Shown one piece after another: positions 11,349 through 21,091 of a DNA stretch of 32,500 bases. The notes under the pieces were generated by a model, which worked only from the letters and a program-made list of their open reading frames with translations, was not told the DNA's origin and did no database searches. The DNA comes from Hirudo medicinalis. Taxonomy: Eukaryota > Annelida > Clitellata > Hirudinida > Hirudinidae. The first letter of the stretch is position 1, and the number at the start of each line of letters is the position of its first letter. The DNA is taken from contig MPNW01000177.1 of assembly GCA_011800805.1 (NCBI GenBank), positions 92,800-125,299 on the forward strand. Reading direction: 5' to 3'. The position numbers and the translations under genes are program-made.

Positions 11349-11706
11349 TTGTGGTGCTCCTCTGGTCTCGTGCACCTGAACTCTCTTCCAAATCGGTCGT
11401 CATCTGCTCCGACCTAATCCAGACAGTACAATCTGTCCGCAACCTTGGGATCTGGCTGGACTCAAAGTGTTTCACGACCACTCACATCAACAAAACAACT
11501 CGTTCCTGCTACGCATATCTCAGGGAAATTCGCAGCATTGCTGNCTGCAATCAACGAAAAGAGAACGTGACCACGTCACTCCTCTTCTCCATGATCTCCA
11601 CTGTTTACGCATTTGCCAGAGAATTGACTACAAAATCTCTTCACTCGTTTTCAAGTCTCTCCTGGGTCATGTACCATCATACCTGCCTTTCATCCGCTCC
11701 GCTCTA
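11349..11706 (+). mobile_element. CR1/L2-like LINE fragment
   Basis: About 350 bp almost identical to the complement of roughly 17750-18115. By eye, one base differs over some 320 bases. The reading includes [11 protein letters not shown] and [20 protein letters not shown], and in another frame [18 protein letters not shown]. These are C-terminal parts of CR1/L2-type reverse transcriptases, where such segments normally lie in one frame about 80-100 residues apart. The undetermined base at 11544 falls exactly at the place where the intervening part is missing. Both ends are truncated. The host sequence resumes after about 11706. Confidence 0.75.
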
Positions 11707-11879
11707 CATTAAGTTCTATTGACTAATATGCCACTCTAATCCAACTCTGAATCGTTATCGACAAAGCTTCGCATGAAATTGAAGTTTCATTTTATTCGCT
11801 GGTGGTTCAACAGTATTTGATTCAATAAATCACGTTTGACGGTTTAAAAATTACATAAAAAACACGATAAAGTTAGCTA

Positions 11880-11885
11880 TTTATT
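11880..11885 (-). terminator. Poly(A) signal of the zinc-finger gene
   Basis: AATAAA on the minus strand about 76 bases after the TGA at 11961-11963. Confidence 0.55.
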
Positions 11886-11960
11886 AGTTTAAACATTTCA
11901 TGCGTAAAAGAGGTTGCCAGATTGATCTAAATCCCAAGTTGAGTGTAGGTATCGGAATTT

Positions 11961-13269
11961 TCAACTGGCATGTCTGTGAACATTTAACTTGTGGTTGCGC
12001 AAAGATTCGAGCCTCGTATAAGATAAAGAACACACGTCGCAAGGGAATGGTTTGTTTCCGAAGTGGGAGTTCATGTGTCTTTCCATATTCCCTTTTTGAG
12101 TGTAAGTGCTCCCACATATGTAACATGGCACTTTTCCATGAAGAGATTGGGTGTGTTGAAAGTAGGATACCCTCCCAAAACATATTTCCTGACAAATTTT
12201 GCACGTATAAACCTTGTCGTCGTCGGTGACGGAGTTTTGAAGTTTTTGTTTTTTTGTGTTGAATGAATTTTCATCCAGCTTTAATTGACGTTTAGACCCC
12301 TTCATCCTCATCTTCGTTTGATTTGTTTGATCATCATTAGAACTATTTACACTGGCTGGTGATGCCGACATTGTTTCGATATTTCTTGTGGCTAGGATAG
12401 AAGCCCTTTGGCTCGTCTCCATCTTGATTTTGCAGCTATTTTCGGTATTTGTAGAAGTTCCATCATTCTTATCCTGCTTTGCTACGCTGTTCTTTTGAAC
12501 AGACAAATAATAACTGAGGTAGGCCTTTAGTTGATCGTTTTGACTCATTTCGACCTCATTTCTATTTGTTGTCGACAAACTTGCTGCTTCAACTTTTACT
12601 TCTCCGGCAGTTTCAAGAGTGGTTGTAGATTTATCTGAAATAGGGGAATCTTCCTCATCGGAGGATATCGTATAAACAGGAGCGGGCGGTGGTTCTATGA
12701 TTATGACGTCGTTATCAGTGTTTACAGATTGATCGATTCTTCTGATATTCTTCATGCGCAGGTGGACCTCCGTAGATCCATCGAAGAGCATTATAAGACC
12801 GCACGCTTCAAAGTTGAAGTTGATCCTCTTTGAACTGAAGAAATGTTCGAGCCTCTGATAAATGAGGGATTCAATCATGTCCATTTCTTTCTTGGGAATT
12901 GTCACCCGTCTTGCAGTTCCGTATTTTAAGAAAGTGTTCATCTGAAACAAATAATCGATTGATTAGATACAAGAAAATGAATTCCCGATTGTAGCTATTA
13001 TGCATTTATTAAAAACAAATAATACAGGAATGTACAACTCAAATTACCTGTTGTTTGGTCATGTTTAAGCTTGGATTTCTTTCCAAACCTCTGCCTTCAT
13101 TGTTAAATGCAATAACAACTTCATTGCCTTCTCCCCTGCAAACTATGAGACCATCAATTTTGAAGTCCTTTTCGAAGTTTATGCGTTTCCACAGTTGTTC
13201 GAAAAATTGCACCAAATCTTTTTTTATCTCCTGCATTCCGTGCGAACTGATGTTAATTCCCACATCCAT
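11961..13269 (-). CDS. C2H2 zinc-finger protein with duplicated N-terminal domain
   Basis: Two exons, 13269-13048 and 12941-11961, joined in phase 0 (CAACAG/gtaatt and tttcag/ATGAAC), giving 400 residues. The C-terminus (about 321-397) has three C2H2 fingers: C-x2-C-x12-H-x4-H, C-x2-C-x12-H-x3-H and C-x2-C-x12-H-x4-H. The linkers between them are short but not the TGEKP type. Expected role: sequence-specific nucleic-acid binding in the nucleus. The N-terminus is unusual. Residues about 5-65 (exon 1) and 85-142 (start of exon 2) share a helix followed by a DGLIV / CGLIM strand and an NEVVI / TEVHL strand, suggesting a duplicated small domain. The middle is Ser/Thr/Asn-rich with an acidic patch (SSDEEDSP) and a basic KGSKRQLK stretch that may serve as a nuclear signal. 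The ATG at 13269 is the first in frame; no paralogue name is offered. Confidence 0.8.
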
Positions 13270-15116
13270 CCTAACCAAGTTTTCAATTTATGTTGCAATG
13301 CAAATTTTTATACTTTGTAATTTTTTATCTGGAAGTAAGAAATTCGCTCCTGGATTTGCGCTCATGAAATGTGAAGACACTGAATAGGTAATTATAATAA
13401 TTTCTTTTTTAAATTTACAGTAATTTTTATCATTTTATTACTTTTTATTGTAACTAACCTACAAATTGTTTAATTTGTTCGTTATTTCATTATATACATC
13501 ATAAATTTAATTTAATGAAAATTGTGGTTTTGATTTATTTATAAATAATGGGCTCTTGTAAATAATATCTCTTGAGTAAACAATCGAGACAAGGTTCCAG
13601 TGGTTGGAAAAGCAACGACAAAGTGGATTAAATAAGTAAAAACAGAATAGGTATCGAAATAATAAAGTTATAAAGACTAATATAGAAGTTTGCCTTGCCA
13701 ATAAAACAGAGTTCGATATTGAACAATAAATTGATAATCAGTGGTTTATCGGAAAATCTATTTCATGGACGCTTTCCTATATATGTGTCACGGATGTCTT
13801 CATCGGGCGAGAACAATCTTTGTTGTATATTGTCAGTGACCTGACTTTTGAATATTTTTATATTCTACTTTTGTTCGCGGATGTCTATATTAAGTACGTG
13901 ATGAGGTTGCNAGTCGATATGCAGAGTTAGCTAAAAATGTTCTTAGCACGTGCAAGATAGGTGGTTCCTTCAGATCGCTTGTTTTCAATAAAGCTTTTTC
14001 TTATACTCTTTTAGAGTCGTTCAATTCCGTTAGTTTTTTGTTTGTTTGTAAGGCATCCGGGACTCGATAGGGAACTTGCGTTACAATATGGACTTTAACA
14101 GATAGAAATAAATGCATTGAATGTTTCCACCGATTAATGATTTCAAAATGTCAGAGATTTCAAAACATTTACCGTATTTATTGGCGGCCATTGGCTTTAT
14201 ATATTTAACATTTGTATCATCAATAAAACACTTAAATAGGTTGCTTGTGGTTTATTGCAATAAATCAAGCAATCCTTACTCGGTCTGGATTCTTATTTCT
14301 TCCGGTAGGTAGTAATCCATTTTCCACCATCTTCCTTGAGAAGAGATAGAGGTCAAAACATGGTCATATGACAGAGGTCATACGTTAGAGGTCAAAACAT
14401 GGAACTCAAATCATCTTCCAAGATTGGGACGTCCAATATTTCGAATTAATTATTAGCCAAACAAACAAATTAGGAAACATCCATCTACATTCATGTCAAT
14501 TCAAATATTCAATGTTGCCGATGATTACGAAGTTTTGATAACTGCTTCAACTATCCAAGGCGAAGACCAACTCAATTTTTTTTTAATCTACCGATAAAGA
14601 TGAAAATATTTATCATTTGGTCGGTGTTTGTCTCCGGAGTTACGTTTCATCAAATTCGTGTGCATTTCCCGCTTCCTTTCCAGGGATGAATCGGTTCGCC
14701 AACACGAACTTTTACTGCAATAATTGAGGGACCTCACACGTGCAATGCACTTGTTTAAAGTTTTATTAAATTTAATCAAGTCACTCTTTTAATGTTTTAA
14801 TAATTATTCACGAAAACTTTAAAAACAAACTTTCGCTCTTAGCCTCAAAATATGTGACCGAACAAGCCAATTTAAAATTAATAAATAATAATTAGAGTCT
14901 ATAAATCAACGTTTCACCGAATACTTCACATACTTCGATACATGTCGGAGTTAAATACTAAATAATACCCACATTATTTAATATTCAATTACCTCCACTT
15001 TGTGAAGGGTATTTGGGTGCATCCATAAATAATAATAACAACAACAATAATAATACACTTACTATTTGCATAGCGCCATAAGCATCAGGAGCGCCTAGAC
15101 CATTTATATTGCTAAG
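13270..15116. other. Intergenic, no gene seen
   Basis: AT-rich with only short frames. It contains one undetermined base at 13911 and a cluster of AGGTCA half-sites at 14350-14394, listed separately. Open frames at 14121-14312 and 14588-14779 show no domain, splice partner or base composition that sets them apart. Confidence 0.5.
14350..14394 (+). promoter_or_regulatory. Cluster of AGGTCA half-sites
   Basis: AGGTCA occurs at 14350-14355, 14375-14380 and 14389-14394, with TGGTCA at 14361-14366, within a degenerate direct repeat whose unit contains AGAGGTCAAAACATGG. AGGTCA is the half-site of nuclear receptors, but the spacings (19, 8) do not match a standard direct-repeat element, so it may just be a short tandem duplication. 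Confidence 0.25.
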
Positions 15117-15226
15117 CCTCCCAGAGGCGCTTTGCGACGGTGCAAGCTGGGTTGCGAAAACGACATGCAACGACCGTTGCTTTTACCGACGCTCCGCGGG
15201 AACGCAACCCTGAGCCCACTTGCACC
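15117..15226 (-). repeat. R1 dispersed repeat, copy D, module A only
   Basis: On the minus strand it shares the core TGTCGTTTTCGCAACCCAGC with the TGTCGTGTTCGCAACCCAAC of copy C. The outer arms GTGCAAG (complement of 15219-15225) and CTTGCAC (complement of 15140-15146) pair perfectly. The tail module with its second hairpin is not evident. Local GC is well above the surroundings. Confidence 0.65.
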
Positions 15227-15774
15227 CCAAAATAAGAATGGCGAAAACAATATAAACCTTTGTGTTTCTCCCGAATTTCCAAAGACTTTATAAAAATGAG
15301 TTGGTTTAACTCTGGGATCATGGTTAGGCAATGCCCCAAATTTCATACTAATTTGGGATGCCGTGTAAAATATATACTCGTAGGCCTTTGCCTTTAAAGT
15401 AGTTTACCCCTCCTGTGTACCTATATTTATATTGTCTTCAAATAGCAATTATTATACACATTTACCGCAGAGCTTCAAAAGATTAAATGCTGAGTGACAT
15501 GATTCATTCTCATATTTCGCATTTACTCGCCCAATGAGACCGGAATTCTCAAAATGTGAAAGTTTAATTTCAAAAGACTCCGAGACGACCGCGATGGTTA
15601 AACAGGGAGTATTTCAAACTTAACTGCTTCCTCCTCAACAATACCTGTTCTTCTATTGCTTCGTTTATCAAAGCTTATTAGTGAACTCCCAAACACTCAA
15701 CGTGACATAAATTTAAGAAATAATTACAGAATAAACTAACATTAATCCAACGCAAAGCAAACTAAATGTTTGTG

Positions 15775-15905
15775 GATTGTTGGCCTAGCGAATATCTCCA
15801 TCCCTACCTTTACCCCTAACCCTACCTCATGACTTTGGAAATCTCTGTCGAACTGCCAAGAGTCGTTGCCTGCGAGCTGGCTTTTGCCCATCGTCCAACC
15901 ATCGC
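15775..15905. mobile_element. Small MITE, 131 bp, copy 1
   Basis: Flanked on both sides by GTTTGTG (15768-15774 and 15906-15912), a clean 7-bp duplication. Imperfect terminal inverted repeats GATTGTTGG and CCAACCATC lie just inside. The middle contains CTAACCCTACCTCATGA and the TGGAAATCT...GAACTG...CAA.AGTCG.TGCCTG series shared with 31771-31895. No coding capacity. Probably a hAT-type non-autonomous element. Confidence 0.6.
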
Positions 15906-15989
15906 GTTTGTGTTGAGACACCGTTGAACAAATGGATGAGTGACCACCCTCAGTACAATTTACTGTACACATAGACGAAGCGTTTTTTG

Positions 15990-16078
15990 GTTGATGTAAT
16001 TAATGTATTAATTTATGTAACTAATGTAATAATTTGTGTAATTAATGCAATAATTCACATAAATAATGTAAATTAAAT
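15990..16078. repeat. Degenerate AT-rich tandem repeat
   Basis: Four to five imperfect units of about 22 bases of the form ATGTAATTAATG..TTAATT. No coding meaning. Confidence 0.45.
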
Positions 16079-16296
16079 TAAACACGAAGCCTTATTGAAG
16101 CAATTTTTCAATGAAATTCGTGAATCAGGAGCAGTTTCGAAAGCAGACAGTTTCATTGACAGCAACATTTCTCAAATTTTCAATTTCGCTTCAAATGTGA
16201 AAAATCGTTGTAAATTTCTTTTCGAATTCTTTCTGCAATGCGACATTTATGGTTTCAAAGTGGAAATTATTTTGAGGGCTTACAATTGAATGTCAA

Positions 16297-16302
16297 TTTA
16301 TT
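16297..16302 (-). terminator. Poly(A) signal of the HSPA12-like gene
   Basis: AATAAA on the minus strand about 57 bases after the TGA at 16359-16361, supporting the distant last exon as the true 3' end. Confidence 0.55.
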
Positions 16303-16358
16303 TATAACATATAATTAGAAAAGCAAATTTAGCGAATTGAAAATGCCCTCTCTTTGAG

Positions 16359-19300
16359 TCACCTGCCCAAAAAGTCGATAGTCGACTTGACACATTTCCC
16401 TGTTGCCACATCTACGGCAGACACCTAAAAACAAAATGTTGATAAATACTAAAAACATTCAAAAGAATTTATTGTTTGGTAATTTTAATGGAGTTACGTG
16501 AAAATAATGCGATTAATTATTTATAATCATAAAATATTTTAGCAAGAACATTTCAGGGAATATTTTTCCCGCGGGTCTCCTATGGGAACGGGACCGAACT
16601 TTGAAATCGGGAACGGGAAACTGCGGGTCCGAGAATAAATGAGTCCATGGATTCCCATGGGACCGGGAACGAGAAATTTCATCGGGACAGGGAACATTGA
16701 GAAATTCATTTTTATTTGTAATAATTTTTTTAAATTGAAAATTAATTTTAAAACAAAGAACTTTTATTTTTTCCCGCGTTTCTTTTTTAGCGAGCATGCT
16801 AACAAATGTTCTTTTTTTTATCGAAACTTCAATTCTGACAAGTCTATACAAATTTTATAATGGCTTCATCGTCGTCAAATGATAAATTACTTACGAATAT
16901 TTCATCAGTTGTAGTTAAGAAAATGACAAAGATCGAAGTTAACATATTAATATCACATCTGTAAGAATTTCGAAAATTAAATTAGATTATGAGAAATCCA
17001 GTATTGCTTGAAAAAGTTTCGTTAAAGTTTTGGTTGATGATTACAGCACTGATTTTGTGCAGTGCAAGGCGTGTCATGTACATCCAACATTCTAATGCCA
17101 GTGGAACTTCTGGGATGCTCAAACATCGAAAGTCATGCATTGGCAAACCTATTGCTAGGCAAACAACAATAACTTTCAAAGAGAAATCTATTCCCACTTC
17201 CGCAAAAAGCAGACTTTGCCAAGCGGTCAGTCCTTTTTGTGCGCAGGACTTTAAACCTATCTAAGACATCGACTCTAAAACCATCAATTCTTGACGGTTT
17301 GACCAGAGTCAAAAGAAACAAAGGTTTACTTGAGTAACTAAATCTATGTGTCTTTGAGTGGATCACTGAAAATTCCTCGCAGGAAAATTCATAGCATGGA
17401 AAATTCATCGTCTAAAAAATTCTTAGGAGAGAAAGTAGTTATGTACGTACATATAAAAGATGGTCCCGCAGAATAAAGTTTTCCAAAAAGTGCAAGTACA
17501 TGTAGCATCCATAGTTTTTTAGAATAACATAAATGCAAATATTCAATTAATTAATTTATTACTTGCATTAATCAGAGTCTTAGAAGTCTAGCTCCGATAA
17601 TAATCACTTTGGCGCAAGAGGCTCGATCGATCGCCCGATTGCTCTGGCCTCACCTGAGTTACAGAATAACGATACTGACGTACGTCGAGCAGATGATTTG
17701 ACGAGGGACCCTGCTTGCTGATCTGAGTCCGCGCCTAGCAGGAATATGTGCAGTGCGAGTAAAAGGCAGGTATGACGATGCATGACCCAGGAGAGACTTG
17801 AAAACGAGTGAAGAGATTTTGTAGTCAATTCTCTGGCAAATGCGTAAACAGTGGAGATCATGGAGAAGAGGAGTGACGTGGTCACGTTCTCTTTTCGTTG
17901 ATTGCAGNCAGCAATGCTGCGAATTTCCCTGAGATATGCGTAGCAGGAACGAGTTGTTTTGTTGATGTGAGTGGTCGTGAAACACTTTGAGTCCAGCCAG
18001 ATCCCAAGGTTGCGGACAGATTGTACTGTCTGGATCAGGTCGGAGCAGATGACGACCGATTTGGAAGAGAGTTCAGGTGCACGTCGACCGGAGGAGCACC
18101 ACATTACCTCAGTTTTGCTGGCGTTCAATTGGAGACGACTGCTGAACATCCAGTCACTGATGGCGTCCACACAGTTTGAAATGCTGACAGAAAGGCATTC
18201 ACTTTGGTCTGGCTAGCAGTGACCATAGACCTGCGTATCATCGGCATACATATGGCATTGGAGTCCATGTTCCCGAATGAAGGTCTCAAGTTCAGCCCTG
18301 TACATTGAGAAAAGGAATGGGCCCAGAACGGAGCCTTGGGGCACTCCGCATGTTATAGAAGTAGAGGACGATGCCAGTTCACCATAACCGACAGAGAAGG
18401 AACGATCGGCTAGGTACGACCGAAACCATGCAAGGGCACAACCCATGAAGCCGAACAACGTTTCTAGTCGTCCTAGAAGAATGTCATGATCAGAGGCTCT
18501 TAGAAAATCCGACGACACTAGCAGAACAGCAAGTCCAGTGGAATGATGTTGACGATGGGCGAACTGATGTTCAGGTAGGAGGTTATGACGATTTAGATAA
18601 CCCTTCCGAGCACGAGACGTTCCAGAAGCTTTGAGAAGGCAGAGATTAGAGATGGGTCGGTAGGAGCAAACATCGGAAGGATCGAGGATGGATTTCTTGA
18701 TTAGAGAAATGACGTAGCATGATTTGAAGACTAGTGGTACTTTACTTCTTGAAGATTTTCGCGAGAATAGATGCTATGATTAAGGACATTTTCTTGAGTA
18801 ACCAGGTTGGCATGGGGTCAAGCAAGCACTGTTTGTTTGGAAGAGCTTGAATCAGTTTCATCACTTCTACCACATTTGTGCTCTGGAACACATCGAATGT
18901 CACAGACGGCGAGATGGCTTAAACCTATGGAGTTGGAGCAGAGGACGATACAACTCGAACTTTTTCAATTTTTGAAGTGAAACGTTGCAAAAAATCATTG
19001 GCACCGATTGAATGAGCATGGGGCTTTACTTCTACCCATGATACTATTCGTTTTGAGAGCCGCTTTCTCGAGGCGCCTTGCTACCTGCTTCGCGTCATGG
19101 CATTCGCGATCGAACCATGGATCGGAAATACGCAAGCGGATGCATATCTCTGTGGAATTAGCTTAATCAATGGCCTTGAGGATTGCATCATGGAGCCGGG
19201 AAGCAGAGACATCAACATCGACATTGTCAACGTCGACAGAAAATGTCGATTCAAATGATGTTGAGGAGCAAGGGGATGTTCAGGCACGACCATTGCCTGA

Positions 19301-21054
19301 TAATTCTTGTCTTACAGTCAGGGGGCTCTTGAATGACAACGATCAAATAAGGTGATGATCAGAGAAGGCATGATGTTGTGCCCTCTGACAGAGGATGAAC
19401 CGCGCGATGCGACGACGTCGAGAGTGCCTCCAAGAATGGGAGTCGGTCGACGGACATGGAGTGCGAAGCCATGTAAATGATCTTGTGAACGTTATTGTAT
19501 GAGACTCATTAGGGAGGTCAAGAGGCATATTGAAATCTCCAACGATGAGCAATTCCTTAAGAGCAGAAACGCAAGACAGAAGGTTATCGAACACTCTGAA
19601 AAAGAGCGGTGTGATGGCTGTTCTAGACATAGAATTCGGATCGCGAGGGCAGTCAATTACTGTGAAGACAGCGGCCCTGAGACGATCCAAGGCGATGAAA
19701 CCTATGTCGTACCAAGTTTCAGTCATGAAGAAAACGTCAATGATGCAACAGATCCATCATCCTGTCAACTTTTTTATTGAGCGATCTAACATTAAGGAGA
19801 TTGAGAAGGTTGAGACAGCTCTATTCTAGAGATGGCGACCAGAGGAATGAGGCGAAACGGCGCGCCGAGGATGACGACTGCCAGATCTTCCACGATAGCG
19901 ATGAAAGCGAAAATCCTTGCGGAGGACTAGGGTTCTTCGGAGTGATTGTATAAGCCCGCGATTGGGCTTCACGGACAAATTCAAAATCATTAGCTTATCA
20001 TATGCCATTGGTCCACGTCGAGCAGCACTCATAGCAGACAACAAATTGAAAACAGACCGACAAAATGAGAAACTATTGGTAAAACTATTTTGTTGTTAGT
20101 TAGGAGTAATCCAACACAGAAATTACCTATCCAATGGTCTGATTACAGTCGGAAATGACACTAAAACCTCTAGGAACAGCTAGAGAAAAAACAGAGGCGG
20201 CCATACGTTCAGCGCCTAGAATCAATTTTAGACGATGAATTTTCCGGATACCGTCATCGAGTGTGTTTAGTGAGTATAACAAATAAATAATATAATAAAA
20301 TATCTTAACATCTTCTTTAAATAATTGGACCAATTATACATGAAATTGAAATCGGGACTGAACGGGAATTTTTGATGGGTCTGGCGGGACTGGGAATAAT
20401 TGAATTATTTTTAGACAGGGACGGGTCGGGACGGGAATTAGGTTGTCGGGACCGGGAATAAAAAATGGTCCCAGTCCGCCTCTATTTTGGACCTTGGGGT
20501 TTGTTTTTAAATTTCAGAATAGCAGAAAAACGACGAGTAACAAACACGTAGAACATCTACAACATATTATTCTGAGAACAGTAACCGACCTTTATTTCAG
20601 TGTCTCCAAATGTCATCCTTGCTTGAATTTCTCTCGACCTCCTGGATTTGATGAGAGGCGTCCCTGACATCGTGTGGCGATAGTGAGGATCGCTGGAATC
20701 AAGGCACAAAGTACCGCATCTCTTGACTCCAGCATCGGTAATGAAAGTGGCATCAGCCCTTTCCGAACAGTAAATGTGGATGACACTGGATCTTTGACCA
20801 GCTCTGGCAGGAGCGTAACTTCTGACAACACTATCTCCAACTGAAGATTACATTTAATTATGACTAATATCACTGACACCTCAAAACGGAATTATTCTTT
20901 TATGATGTCACAAACACAGCGTGATTTGCATAACCATTAATTTAGTGCCTGTTCCTAAGGACCCTTGCCTGATAACGAACCCGACACATTACGACTGTTC
21001 CTTAAGCAGTAACGCAACCTTATAAGAGTTTATTTGTACTCATTAATTCGACGA

Positions 21055-21091
<37 letters not shown>

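Noticed and set aside
11303..11722. 139-codon plus-strand frame as a host gene
   Set aside because: It is a LINE fragment; the same sequence recurs inside the LINE at about 17750-18115.
14121..14312. 63-codon plus-strand frame with a hydrophobic centre
   Set aside because: Length is expected by chance; no splice signals, no recognisable domain, no promoter context.
15800..15830. Telomeric repeat (TAACCC-like)
   Set aside because: The motif is short, imperfect and part of a MITE seen twice in the window.
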